A DNA stretch of 43,776 nucleotides from Leptotrichia sp. oral taxon 215 str. W9775. Lineage in GTDB: Bacteria > Fusobacteriota > Fusobacteriia > Fusobacteriales > Leptotrichiaceae. A program made the position numbers and the translations under genes. The notes beneath the pieces were generated by a model, which saw only the letters and a list, made by a program, of their open reading frames with translations, searched no databases and was not told the DNA's origin. The DNA is taken from positions 1 to 43,776 of the forward strand of contig NZ_KI272837.1 in assembly GCF_000469505.1 (NCBI RefSeq), written 5' to 3'. Within the stretch, counting starts at the first letter, position 1; every line of letters begins with the position of its first letter. This document shows, one piece after another, positions 15,765 to 24,691 of the stretch.

Positions 15765-18700
15765 GACAGTATTGAAGGCAAGTGCCGGAACAGGGAAAAC
15801 GTACAGACTTTCCCTGGAATTTATAGCTAACCTTATAAAAGGAACAGATTATAGAAATATAGTTGTAATGACTTTTACAAAAAAAGCAACTGCTGAAATA
15901 AAAGAAAGAATATATGATTTTCTTTATCAGATTGCCTTTGAAGAATATAACTGGCAGGATCTTGAAAAAAATCTTAAGGAAATTTATGGATTAAAAGATT
16001 CCCAGATAAATAAGGAAAAACTTCAGGAAATATATTTTAATATTATAAGAAATAAGGATGAAATACGTATCTATACAATTGACGGTTTTACAAACAAAAT
16101 ATTTAAAAATACGATAGCACCTTTTTTTGGAATATATAATTTTGAGACTCTTGATGAAGAGGATGAGGAATTTTATGGAAATATACTTGGACAAATTTTA
16201 GAAAATGAAGATTATTTTGAAAAATTTCTATTTTTAGTAGAAGAGAAAAATGAAAAAAAGAAAATAACAACATATATAGATTTTATAAAAGATATACTAA
16301 ATATACAGAATTATTTTATTTTGTCTGAGGAAAAAACTGATTTTGGTGAAAAAAAGGAAGATACAAGTTTTGTAAATTATCTTGAAGAGACATTTAAACA
16401 TATTGAAGTGGTAGCGGAAGTAAAAAATAAAGGGAATAAAAGTGAGTATAATCCAGTAACATATTATATAAACAAGGATTTTCATAATATTTATAAAAAA
16501 TTTAAAAATATTGATGAAATAATAAAGGATAAAATTGAAAATAAGAGGGAAAAGATAGATATAATAATGCAAAATTGGGGAGCTTTTTATGATAAGGGAG
16601 GCTTTAAAGTAAAAAATGGACAATCTGTAAAAGGAAAAAATGTAGAAGATTATATTGAAAAGATAGATAACTTAAAAGAACCTTTCATGAAAAGTCTGTC
16701 AAAAAATATATTTACACAAAAAGTAATTCCTCTCCATGAAAAAATGACAGAAATGGCAGAAATAATCTACAGTATTGCTGAAAATGAAAAGAGAAAGTCA
16801 AAGAGATTTACTCATAATGATGTTTCAGTTTACACATATAAATTTATTTATAACAAGGAACTTAGCTTTATTCAGGGAAACGGTGTTACAAAGAATTTCC
16901 TTGAACTGATTGGTGGAGAAATAGACACCATAATGATAGATGAGTTTCAGGATACAAGTGTTCTGCAATGGAAAATCCTGAGTTTATTAATGGAAAGTGC
17001 CAAAAATATAATTTGCGTTGGAGATGAAAAGCAGAGTATATACGGATGGCGTGGCGGAGAAAAAGAGCTGTTTGAAAAACTTGATAAAATAATAGATGGA
17101 AAAGTTGAAAATCTTGATAAATCCTACAGAAGCTATAAACAGGTTATTGAAAATGTAAACAGGATCTATGAAAACTATGGTGAAAACTGGGAATATTCAC
17201 CTGTAAAATATAGAGATGATGAAGAATATCAGGGAGGATATTTCAGTTACTGTTTAAGAGAAATTCCTGATAAATCTGAAGTTGCCAAAACATACGAAGA
17301 TATAGTAGACATGATTAAGAAAGGGAAAATAAAAAATCTTGGAAAAAGCTGTATTTTATGCAGAACAAATACCCAGATACAAAAAATTGTTGAAAGACTG
17401 AATGAGGAAAATATTCCTTATACATTAAACAATAATGCATCTATACTGAATCATGAAGCTGTAAACCCGTTGTATAAGCTGATAAAATATTTTGTATTTC
17501 ATAACTTTGTATATTTTCTGGAATTTATGAGATCTGATCTTATAGGCTGTTTAAATGACCATGTGGGATATCTTCTTGAAAATAAATCAAAAATAGAAGA
17601 GTATATGAGGGATGAAAAAAATGAAACTTTTTCAGAATATGTTAACAGGCAGGAAGAAATTACAGCAGTAAGCCTTAAAAAATATGAAGAAATAGATAAA
17701 ATGGAAAGAAATAATCTTCTTTTTTCAGATGTACTGTATAAAGTAAAGGAATTGAAAAAGTTGGCAAAAAATCTGAACAGTAAATATGAAAAGGAAAATT
17801 TTTCTCAAAAAATAATAGAAAATTTCAATGTGATAAATTTCTATTCAACAAACAGTGATATAAAAAATATATTCAATTTCTTCAATATACTTAAGGAAAA
17901 TGATAATTTATTTGAATTTATAAGTTTTATGGAAGAAAAAAAGGATAAAATAACTCAGATGAGCAGCAGTGACTTGGAAGCAATAAATCTGATGACTATA
18001 CACAAATCAAAAGGACTTGAATTTGATACAATATTTTATTATAAAAGTAAGAAAAATATAAGTGGATCCAATAATCTGGAAATCTATTTTGAATATGATG
18101 AAAAATTTACAAAGTTGAATAAAGTTTTATTAACTTTTGGAAAGTACAATAAGACCTTTATTGAGGGAGATTATAGTGATATCAGGGAAAACAGGGAATA
18201 TAAAAAGGAAATGGAAGAAATAAATGCTGATTATGTGGCTCTGACAAGGGCAAAGAAAAATCTGATGCTATTTTTTGACACAAACAAAACAGTAGAAAAA
18301 GGTCTTGCTAAAAGGCTTATAGATGTTTATGGAGAAAATGAAGGATATGAATGTGGAGAAATTACTGAAAGTGAGAAAAAAATAGAGGATAATTTATCTG
18401 AAAATAATCAGCAGACAGATGAAAAGCTTAACAGAATAATGCCTTATTTTTCAAACAGCAAAGTAAATTTCCCTGTGAAAGATTTTAAAATAACACTGAA
18501 GGAAGAGTTTAAGAGAAAGAAAGGTCTTGCTATACACTATTATTTTGAACATATTTTAAATAATATTGAAGAAGATAAAAAGACAGCAAAATCAGCTCTT
18601 TTAAGCAGATATGGAAATATGCTTGGAAAGACTATTTTAACAGAAATCATTTCCAGACTGGAAGAGTTTATTTCTAAAAATAGGGATATCTACGATAAAA

Positions 18701-18933
18701 AATATAAAGTATATACAGAATTTGAAATATATGATTCAGAGGGAAATAAGAAAATTATGGACAGAATAAATATTGATGAAGAAAATAAGAAAATATATAT
18801 TTTTGACTACAAGACAGGATATGAACCGTTAGAAAATGAAACATATATCCAGCAGATTGAAAATTACAAGCAAATACTGGATAAAAAACTTGATGGAGAA
18901 TATGAAATTTATACAAGAATACTGGAAGTGTAA
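15757..18933 (+). CDS. addA: AddA-like UvrD-family helicase-nuclease
   Basis: 1058 aa from ATG 15757, overlapping the preceding stop by 8 nt (ATG 15748 is the alternative). SF1A helicase motifs in order: Walker A KASAGTGKTYR (Lys14), MTFTKKATAEI, MIDEFQDTSVLQ, VGDEKQSIYGWRGGEKELF, LDKSYRSY, LMTIHKSKGLEFDTIFYY and YVALTRAKKNL. The C-terminus adds a RecB-type nuclease: LAIHYYFEHIL, KIMDRINID, IFDYKTGYEP and QQIENYKQIL. Together with the upstream gene this is a complete two-nuclease recombination-repair enzyme. No antiphage genes adjoin it, so housekeeping repair is likely. Confidence 0.9.
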   Translation: MNRTVLKASAGTGKTYRLSLEFIANLIKGTDYRNIVVMTFTKKATAEIKERIYDFLYQIAFEEYNWQDLEKNLKEIYGLKDSQINKEKLQEIYFNIIRNKDEIRIYTIDGFTNKIFKNTIAPFFGIYNFETLDEEDEEFYGNILGQILENEDYFEKFLFLVEEKNEKKKITTYIDFIKDILNIQNYFILSEEKTDFGEKKEDTSFVNYLEETFKHIEVVAEVKNKGNKSEYNPVTYYINKDFHNIYKKFKNIDEIIKDKIENKREKIDIIMQNWGAFYDKGGFKVKNGQSVKGKNVEDYIEKIDNLKEPFMKSLSKNIFTQKVIPLHEKMTEMAEIIYSIAENEKRKSKRFTHNDVSVYTYKFIYNKELSFIQGNGVTKNFLELIGGEIDTIMIDEFQDTSVLQWKILSLLMESAKNIICVGDEKQSIYGWRGGEKELFEKLDKIIDGKVENLDKSYRSYKQVIENVNRIYENYGENWEYSPVKYRDDEEYQGGYFSYCLREIPDKSEVAKTYEDIVDMIKKGKIKNLGKSCILCRTNTQIQKIVERLNEENIPYTLNNNASILNHEAVNPLYKLIKYFVFHNFVYFLEFMRSDLIGCLNDHVGYLLENKSKIEEYMRDEKNETFSEYVNRQEEITAVSLKKYEEIDKMERNNLLFSDVLYKVKELKKLAKNLNSKYEKENFSQKIIENFNVINFYSTNSDIKNIFNFFNILKENDNLFEFISFMEEKKDKITQMSSSDLEAINLMTIHKSKGLEFDTIFYYKSKKNISGSNNLEIYFEYDEKFTKLNKVLLTFGKYNKTFIEGDYSDIRENREYKKEMEEINADYVALTRAKKNLMLFFDTNKTVEKGLAKRLIDVYGENEGYECGEITESEKKIEDNLSENNQQTDEKLNRIMPYFSNSKVNFPVKDFKITLKEEFKRKKGLAIHYYFEHILNNIEEDKKTAKSALLSRYGNMLGKTILTEIISRLEEFISKNRDIYDKKYKVYTEFEIYDSEGNKKIMDRINIDEENKKIYIFDYKTGYEPLENETYIQQIENYKQILDKKLDGEYEIYTRILEV

Positions 18934-18940
18934 AAAAGAA

Positions 18941-18985
18941 AATAATCGTTACGAATCAGACTATGGTTCATAACGATTATTTTTT
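18941..18985. terminator. Bidirectional terminator between addA and hemolysin III genes
   Basis: AATAATCGTTA (18941-18951) pairs with TAACGATTATT (18971-18981); inner GAA/TTC extends it. A-rich before and TTTTT after, so it works for both converging transcripts. Confidence 0.85.
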
Positions 18986-18996
18986 AATTTCATCTT

Positions 18997-19686
18997 TTAT
19001 ACAAGAAGAAATACAGCAAAGAAATGTGCTATACTTCCCATAAGTACAAAAAGATGCCATATCATATGGTTATATTTACAGATTTTCCACATATAGAAAA
19101 TAGTTCCCAATGAGTAAAGAATTCCTCCTGCAATAAGAAAAGCCAATGAGATATTACTTATATTTGCACGCAATTCCCCCCATGAAAACACAATCATCCA
19201 TCCCATAAACAGATAAAGGAGGGTGGAAAACAATCTGAATCTTCCTGTAAAAAAGGCTTTAAATGTTATACCTACTATACATATAATCCACTGAATCCAG
19301 AGTACAAGCATTCCTGTTGGAGATTTTACAACTAGAATCAGGAAAGGAGTATATGTAGCCGCTATCAAAATATAAATGGCTGAATGGTCCAGTATTTCAA
19401 AAACCATTTTTGCAGTTCCAGGCTTTAAACCATGGTAAATAGACGACATAGTGTAAAGTGTTATTAATCCAAGACCAAAAATGATAAAGGAAATAATGGC
19501 TGGAATACTGTTTACCCAGCTGGCCCTTATTATGAGAAGAATAAATCCAAGGATTGAAAGCCCTGCCCCGACAGTATGACTGACAAAATTGGCAATTTCT
19601 TCTTCATGGGAAGTTCCTTTTTCCAGACCCATTTCATTTTTTTGACAGCTTTTCTTTTTTAGATTTATATTATTTGAATTTTTCAT
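18997..19686 (-). CDS. Hemolysin III / PAQR family membrane protein
   Basis: 229 aa starting at the ATG at 19686, where AAAGGAG lies 5 nt upstream; the ATG at 19701 has no ribosome site. Seven hydrophobic segments with the family signature EEIANFVSHTVGAGLSILGF, then SSIYHGLKPG, FEILDHSAIYILIAATYTPF and, near the end, YNHMIWHLFVLMGSIAHFFA. The conserved Ser, Asp and His residues (SxxxH, D, HxxxH-type) form the PAQR metal site. Possible roles are lipid hydrolase/ceramidase-like activity or membrane stress; bacterial members are poorly understood. Probably cotranscribed with marR. Confidence 0.9.
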   Translation of the reverse strand: MKNSNNINLKKKSCQKNEMGLEKGTSHEEEIANFVSHTVGAGLSILGFILLIIRASWVNSIPAIISFIIFGLGLITLYTMSSIYHGLKPGTAKMVFEILDHSAIYILIAATYTPFLILVVKSPTGMLVLWIQWIICIVGITFKAFFTGRFRLFSTLLYLFMGWMIVFSWGELRANISNISLAFLIAGGILYSLGTIFYMWKICKYNHMIWHLFVLMGSIAHFFAVFLLV

Positions 19687-19776
19687 TTCAGCTCCTTTCA
19701 TCAGATATACACATATATCCGAGCTCTTTATCTTCTAATATTTTATACCTTTTAAAAGAAAAAATCAAATTTAAAA

Positions 19777-20196
19777 TTAAAAGTTAAATTTTTTCATCAA
19801 ATGGTTTAAACTGACAAGATCTTCCTTTGAAAAATTAGAAAATATTTCATTAATTTTTTCTATCTGTAAGGGCAGAATTTCAAAAATAGCTTTTCTTCCT
19901 TCAGCTGTCAATCTTATATGGGTAATACGTTTGTCAGTTTCAGATTTATTTCTGCAGATAAGGCCCATTTTTTCAAGTTTGTTTAATATATAGGTAATAC
20001 TTCCGCTTGTAACTAATATTTTTTCCCCTATTTTCTGGGTTGTCTGCTCACCTTTCTGAAACAGCAGATCAAGGACAGAAAAATCAGTCAGGTTTAATCC
20101 AAATTCTGAAATATTTTCATTTAAAACTTTTGTGAAATAGCTGTTTACCTGAGTAAGTGTAATAACGGTATCTAGAAGCTCTTTATATTTTAGCAT
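19777..20196 (-). CDS. MarR-family transcription regulator
   Basis: 139 aa. Helix-rich dimer ends with a central winged helix: LLFQKGEQTTQKIGEKILVT, SGSITYILNKLEKMGLICR, and the wing with KSETDKRITHIRLTAEGR, the typical MarR DxR motif. Usually a ligand- or redox-responsive repressor. Its only Cys is in ICRNKSE, so an OhrR-type peroxide switch is unlikely. It diverges from the haem operon and precedes the hemolysin III gene. A 24-bp palindrome at its own start (20208-20231) points to self-repression. Confidence 0.9.
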   Translation of the reverse strand: MLKYKELLDTVITLTQVNSYFTKVLNENISEFGLNLTDFSVLDLLFQKGEQTTQKIGEKILVTSGSITYILNKLEKMGLICRNKSETDKRITHIRLTAEGRKAIFEILPLQIEKINEIFSNFSKEDLVSLNHLMKKFNF

Positions 20197-20207
20197 TTAC
20201 ATCACCT

Positions 20208-20231
20208 TATTATCTTAATTTCAAGATAATA
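20208..20231. promoter_or_regulatory. 24-bp palindrome, candidate MarR operator
   Basis: TATTATCTT (20208-20216) and AAGATAATA (20223-20231) are perfect 9-bp arms around 6 nt. It overlaps the marR -10 and abuts its ribosome site, as MarR self-operators do. Confidence 0.55.
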
Positions 20232-20257
20232 TTAGCAAATTATATTTTTTTTGTCAA
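20229..20257 (-). promoter_or_regulatory. Promoter of marR
   Basis: Minus strand TTGACA (20252-20257), 17-nt spacer, TAATAT (20229-20234). Confidence 0.65.
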
Positions 20258-20362
20258 ACTATTATATATGAGCAAATATATTTAAAATCAGAAAAAATAG
20301 AATGTTGTGAAAGACAAAAAATAATTTTTAAAAAAATTAATTTATTTTTATGAGAAATAAAT

Positions 20363-20391
20363 TTGACTAATATAAGTTTATACGATAAAAT
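20363..20391 (+). promoter_or_regulatory. Promoter of the haem operon
   Basis: TTGACT (20363-20368), 17-nt spacer, TAAAAT (20386-20391), about 45 nt before the exbB start. Confidence 0.65.
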
Positions 20392-20403
20392 ATTATCATT
20401 ATC
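20384..20403. promoter_or_regulatory. Fur-box-like site over the haem operon -10
   Basis: Read on the minus strand this is GATAATGATAATATTTTATC. Its first 12 bases equal the classical Fur box start (GATAATGATAAT) and it ends in TTATC. It covers the -10, so bound Fur would block transcription when iron is plentiful. The included TATTATCAT also matches the marR palindrome arm at 8 of 9 bases, so MarR could bind here too. Confidence 0.55.
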
Positions 20404-20434
20404 AAAATAAATTACTTTGAAAGGAAAAATAAAA

Positions 20435-21094
20435 ATGATGATACATTATTTTATTGCAGGTGGGATTTTTATGTGGGGAATATTGCTGGCATCAATCTGT
20501 GGATTTGCAATAGTCCTCGAGAAATTATGGCTTTTTTTCACAAAGGAAAAAGATTATACAAATGAGTACAGAAGACAGCTATTTAAACTACTGCTGACAG
20601 AAAGCAAGGATGAAATAGTAAAAGTTACTGAAACAAAAAAGGATTCTGTATCGACGGTTATTACTAAAATAATGAAAAGTATAGATTTAGATTTAGATAA
20701 AATGGAAGATGTGGAAAGGGAGTATATTGAGGAAATAATACGTGAAGCTGTTCTGGCACAGACAGGGGAACTGGAAAAAGGAATGTGGCTTCTTGGAGCA
20801 GTTGTAAATACAGCTCCACAGTTGGGACTTCTTGGAACTGTTACAGGAATGATTGCTTCATTTTCTGCATTGACGGCAAATAACGCCGACAGTGCAAAAG
20901 CTGTTGCGGCTGGAATATCTGAAGCACTTTATACAACTGCTTTTGGACTGATTGTAGCTATCCCTTCCCTAGTTTTTTATAATTATTTTAACAGAAGGAT
21001 AGATGCAATAATTCTTGAAATGGAAAGGGCGGCCCTACATTTTCTTACTAGAATTAAAAAGCATGAAATTGTTTGTAAAGGTGCTCAATTATAG
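20435..21094 (+). CDS. exbB: ExbB-like proton channel subunit (MotA/TolQ/ExbB)
   Basis: 219 aa from ATG 20435, with AAAGG 10 nt upstream; an in-frame TTG at 20417 lacks a ribosome site. Three membrane segments: near residues 5-30, and the conserved pair around NTAPQLGLLGTVTGMIASFS and ISEALYTTAFGLIVAIPSLV. These two stretches are the MotA/TolQ/ExbB core. With ExbD it uses the proton gradient to energise TonB. First gene of the haem operon; exbD follows by 50 nt. Confidence 0.93.
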   Translation: MMIHYFIAGGIFMWGILLASICGFAIVLEKLWLFFTKEKDYTNEYRRQLFKLLLTESKDEIVKVTETKKDSVSTVITKIMKSIDLDLDKMEDVEREYIEEIIREAVLAQTGELEKGMWLLGAVVNTAPQLGLLGTVTGMIASFSALTANNADSAKAVAAGISEALYTTAFGLIVAIPSLVFYNYFNRRIDAIILEMERAALHFLTRIKKHEIVCKGAQL

Positions 21095-21144
21095 AGTGTG
21101 TCATTAAAGAAAAGAATATTTCTATTTGTGAAAGGAATTAAAAA

Positions 21145-21564
21145 ATGAAATTTGTAAACCGTAGAAGTAAGCAGAATACTGAAATATCAATGTTAAATCT
21201 GATAGATGTAATATTCATGCTTCTTATATTCTTTATGATTGCCACTACATTTAATAAATATTCGCAATTTCAGCTGTCAATACCTAAGTCTGATGCGAAA
21301 TTTGATAAAAAGGAAGAAACCAGGGCAGAAATAGTAGTAGATAGAAATAGGAACTACTACATAAAAATAGGAGATAATGTAAAGCAGATTTCTCTGGAAG
21401 GTATTCCGGCTGAACTGGACAAGCTTCCAAAAGAACTTTTAGGAAATATTACAGTTACTGCAGATGAACATCTGGAGTATGGAACTATAGTGGAAACAAT
21501 GGCAAAGTTAAAAAATAAGAATATAAAGAACATCAATCTTAATATACAAAAAAATAATAAATAA
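21145..21564 (+). CDS. exbD: ExbD-like biopolymer transport protein
   Basis: 139 aa with one N-terminal membrane segment. It starts MKFVNRRSKQNTEISMLNLI and continues DVIFMLLIFFMIATTF; the aspartate in NLIDVIFMLL (Asp22) is the essential proton-carrying residue of ExbD/TolR. The periplasmic part ends in the usual beta-alpha fold with VTADEHLEYGTIVETMAKLK. Partner of the upstream ExbB. Confidence 0.93.
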   Translation: MKFVNRRSKQNTEISMLNLIDVIFMLLIFFMIATTFNKYSQFQLSIPKSDAKFDKKEETRAEIVVDRNRNYYIKIGDNVKQISLEGIPAELDKLPKELLGNITVTADEHLEYGTIVETMAKLKNKNIKNINLNIQKNNK

Positions 21565-21589
21565 AATACAACAAATGAAGAAAGGAGAA

Positions 21590-21625
21590 GTGTGACAAAT
21601 GTATATTAATGTCACACATAGGTGA
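21590..21625 (+). promoter_or_regulatory. Leader hairpin and 8-codon ORF before the receptor gene
   Basis: GTGTGAC (21590-21596) pairs with GTCACAC (21611-21617) around 14 nt. A good Shine-Dalgarno AAAGGAG (21581-21587) precedes ATG 21599, which opens the tiny frame MYINVTHR and stops at TGA 21623-21625, five nt before the receptor ATG 21631. This could couple or gate translation of the receptor. No evidence that the peptide is made. Confidence 0.35.
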
Positions 21626-21630
21626 AACTT

Positions 21631-23700
21631 ATGTTAAAAAAAATTGCAATTTTCAGCTTGATTTTAGCTGCTTTTTCTCTATATGCAGAAGGGGAATATG
21701 AAGGAAAACTTCAGGAAACAGTTGTTACAGCGACAGGATTCAGCGATAATATCGAGAATCAGATAAAAAATATTACTGTTATTACATCTGAAGATATTCA
21801 GGAAAAGGGTTATAACAATGTGGAAGATATATTGAAACAAGCTCCTGGAGTAAACATAACTCAGACAGGATTTGGATCTGCTGTTGATATAAGAGGACAA
21901 GGAAGATTTGGACTTGGAACAAGTGGAAATGTTTCTAAGGCAGTTTCTTCAGTAAAGGTTCTTATTGATGGTGATATTGCAATGGATACAATAGATGCTT
22001 CCCATGCCTATATTCCTTTAAACACAATATCAGTTAATGATATCGAAAGAGTTGAAATAATAAATGGTGGTGGAACTGTACTTTACGGAAGTGGAACTAG
22101 AGGTGGAGTTGTAAATATTATTACTAAAAATAGAACGAAAGAAGGAGCTTCAGGAAAAGCTTATTATCAGAACAGTTCTTATGGAACAAATAAGCTTGGA
22201 TTTGATGCGGGAATAAACTTTAACAATAAATTTATTATAGATTTAGGATATGAAAATACTAATGGAAAAGGTTATAGAAAAGGGGAAAAGGAATCATATG
22301 ATTATTTAAAAGGTGGTTTAAAATATAATATAACTGATAACCATAGTTTAAAATTTAAGGCTGCAAGATATAATTCAGAGGAAACTTTTGCAGGAGCATT
22401 GACTGAATCACAGCTTTTAAATGACAGAAAACAGTCTGGGGATTTAAGCCACATGGAAGTTGAAAGAAAAGAATACAGTTTAGGTTATGATGGTAAAATT
22501 ACTGATGCTTTTAGACTTTCATTGTTAGGTTATAGACAAAATACAGATAAATTATCACCAGGAACTCCTACAACATTGTTTAAAGATACAAAAAAAGGGA
22601 TAAACTTTAAAGGGAATTATGAACTGGAAAATGGAAATATAATTTTTGGATATAACTATATTGACCATGAAGGAAGCAGAAGACAGACTATATTTGGAAC
22701 TCCTATAATAAGTGTAGATTTATCTAAAAAAACAAATTCTTTTTATCTGTTAGGACGTCATAAAATAGCTGGTAATTTAGAAGGAACAGCCGGATACAGA
22801 TATGAAAGGGCAGAATATGAAACAAATAGAAAAGTTCCTGCTTCTGTTATGAGAATGGGAGGAAGAGTAATTAATATACCTGGAAGAGAAACAGTAGGAA
22901 CTAAAAAGGAAAGTAACAGCGCTTATGAATTAGGTCTTAATTATAAATATTCTGATACAGGAAATGTATATGTAAAATATGAAAGAGGATTCAGATCTCC
23001 GGCGGCAACAGAATTTGTTGACTATGCACCGGGAGCGAGAACTTATACATTAAACAATATAAAAACAGAAAAATTTGATACATATGAAATAGGATTTAAA
23101 GATATGTTATGGAATTCATTTGTGAGTGCAACAGCATTTTACACAAAAACAAATAATGAAATCTATTTAAATATGGATCATGGAGTTACATCAGGACCGG
23201 CTACAGCAAGATGGACTTTCCATAATTTGAAGGCAACAGAAAGAGCAGGAATAGAATTGTTTGCTGAACAGTATTTTGGAAAATTAAGAGTAAATGAATC
23301 CTTCTCTTATGTAAATGCTAAAATTAAAAAGGTTGGCGATGATACACTGGCATCAGCTACTCATAAATTTACAGATGGTCAGAAAATACCAGGAGTTCCT
23401 TCAGTAAAAGCAACACTGGGAGTAGATTATGAAATAGTTGATGGGCTAAGAGCAACAGCTGATTTAAACTATTATTCAAATGCTGTTGATAACTACAATA
23501 AAAAAATACCTTCTTATTCTACAACTGATTTAGGATTAAAATATAAACATCAAAGTGGATTTGGATTAACAGCAGGAGTTAAAAATGTATTTAATAAAAA
23601 ATATAATGTAAGTCAGACAACAAACACTCTTACAGGCCTTACAACTTATTCACCTGCAGATGAAAGAACATACTTTATAGGAGCAAGCTATGAATTCTAG
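21631..23700 (+). CDS. TonB-dependent outer-membrane receptor, probable haem receptor
   Basis: 689 aa from ATG 21631 (GTG 21622 is possible). Signal peptide MLKKIAIFSLILAAFSLYA, then the TonB box region ETVVTATGF, a plug domain (ITSEDIQEKGYNNVEDILKQ, then VEIINGGGTVLYGSGTRGG) and a 22-strand-type barrel ending YFIGASYEF with terminal Phe. A YERGFRSPAATEF block (F454-R-S-P) resembles the FRAP-box region of haem receptors, but an NPNL motif is not clear. Ligand is inferred as haem from the downstream degradation genes; siderophore or cobalamin is possible. The stop overlaps the permease gene by 11 nt. Confidence 0.9.
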   Translation: MLKKIAIFSLILAAFSLYAEGEYEGKLQETVVTATGFSDNIENQIKNITVITSEDIQEKGYNNVEDILKQAPGVNITQTGFGSAVDIRGQGRFGLGTSGNVSKAVSSVKVLIDGDIAMDTIDASHAYIPLNTISVNDIERVEIINGGGTVLYGSGTRGGVVNIITKNRTKEGASGKAYYQNSSYGTNKLGFDAGINFNNKFIIDLGYENTNGKGYRKGEKESYDYLKGGLKYNITDNHSLKFKAARYNSEETFAGALTESQLLNDRKQSGDLSHMEVERKEYSLGYDGKITDAFRLSLLGYRQNTDKLSPGTPTTLFKDTKKGINFKGNYELENGNIIFGYNYIDHEGSRRQTIFGTPIISVDLSKKTNSFYLLGRHKIAGNLEGTAGYRYERAEYETNRKVPASVMRMGGRVINIPGRETVGTKKESNSAYELGLNYKYSDTGNVYVKYERGFRSPAATEFVDYAPGARTYTLNNIKTEKFDTYEIGFKDMLWNSFVSATAFYTKTNNEIYLNMDHGVTSGPATARWTFHNLKATERAGIELFAEQYFGKLRVNESFSYVNAKIKKVGDDTLASATHKFTDGQKIPGVPSVKATLGVDYEIVDGLRATADLNYYSNAVDNYNKKIPSYSTTDLGLKYKHQSGFGLTAGVKNVFNKKYNVSQTTNTLTGLTTYSPADERTYFIGASYEF

Positions 23701-24688
23701 CATAAATATGAAAAGAATATATTTAGCATTGTCACTGCTTCTGATTATATTCATATTTATAGCACTTTCCCTTGGAGATACAAAAATATCAATAAAGGAA
23801 ATAATGGGTCTTTTGACAGATAAAAATTTCATAGATGAAAGAAATATAAGATCAATACTTTTTGATGTGAGATTACCTAGAATATTTATGGCAATCCTGA
23901 TAGGAATGCTGCTGGCAAGTTCTGGGACAGTCGTACAGACTGTTTTCCAGAACCCTCTGGCAGACCCTTATATAATTGGAATATCTGCAAGTGCCACTTT
24001 TGGTGCAGTAATTGCATATATGCTCAATTTATCTGATGTAATGTATGGAATATTGGGATTTGTAACTTCAGTAGTCGTTTCCCTTATTATATTCAGGCTT
24101 TCAAAATCTAAAACAAAAACTGATATAACAACATTGCTGATTGTAGGAATAGCTATTTCCTCCTTTCTGGGAGCCTTCACCTCCTTCAGCATGTACATGA
24201 TAGGCCAGGATTCCTTCAGGATAGTGGCATGGATGATGGGATATGTAGGAGCCGCATCGTGGATGAAAGTTTCTATTCTCATAGTTCCCCTTGCTATATC
24301 AATTATGTACTTTTATCTGAAAAGACACGAACTGGATCTTTTACTGAGTGGAGATGAGGAAGCTCATTCCCTGGGACTGAATGTAGGAAAATTAAAGAAA
24401 AATATGCTTATTGTTTCATCCCTGATTGTGGGATTTTCAGTAGCATTTACTGGAATGATAGGTTTTGTAGGTCTTATTGTGCCTCACACTATAAGATTGA
24501 TAGCAAAAAGCAGCAGCAATACAAAGCTGATTCCATTATCTACATTAGGTGGAGGACTATTTTTACTTGTATGCGATACAATCGGAAGAACGGTGCTGAA
24601 TCCTGTTGAAATTCCAATAGGAGTTGTAACTGCATTTTTTGGAGCTCCTTTTTTTCTGTATCTTGCAATAAGAAGAAGAGGTGTATAA
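23690..24688 (+). CDS. FecCD/BtuC-type ABC transporter permease
   Basis: 332 aa with about ten membrane segments, the normal size for this family. Typical stretches: DVRLPRIFMAILIGMLLASS, then GTVVQTVFQNPLADPYIIGI near the N-terminus, and the C-terminal coupling region FVGLIVPHTIRLI and GGGLFLLVCDTIGRTVLNP. Pumps iron complexes, haem or cobalamin across the inner membrane. Its ATG 23690 lies inside the receptor stop region with AGGAG six nt upstream, so translation is coupled. Haem is the likely cargo from context. Confidence 0.93.
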   Translation: MNSSINMKRIYLALSLLLIIFIFIALSLGDTKISIKEIMGLLTDKNFIDERNIRSILFDVRLPRIFMAILIGMLLASSGTVVQTVFQNPLADPYIIGISASATFGAVIAYMLNLSDVMYGILGFVTSVVVSLIIFRLSKSKTKTDITTLLIVGIAISSFLGAFTSFSMYMIGQDSFRIVAWMMGYVGAASWMKVSILIVPLAISIMYFYLKRHELDLLLSGDEEAHSLGLNVGKLKKNMLIVSSLIVGFSVAFTGMIGFVGLIVPHTIRLIAKSSSNTKLIPLSTLGGGLFLLVCDTIGRTVLNPVEIPIGVVTAFFGAPFFLYLAIRRRGV

Positions 24689-24691
24689 AAA

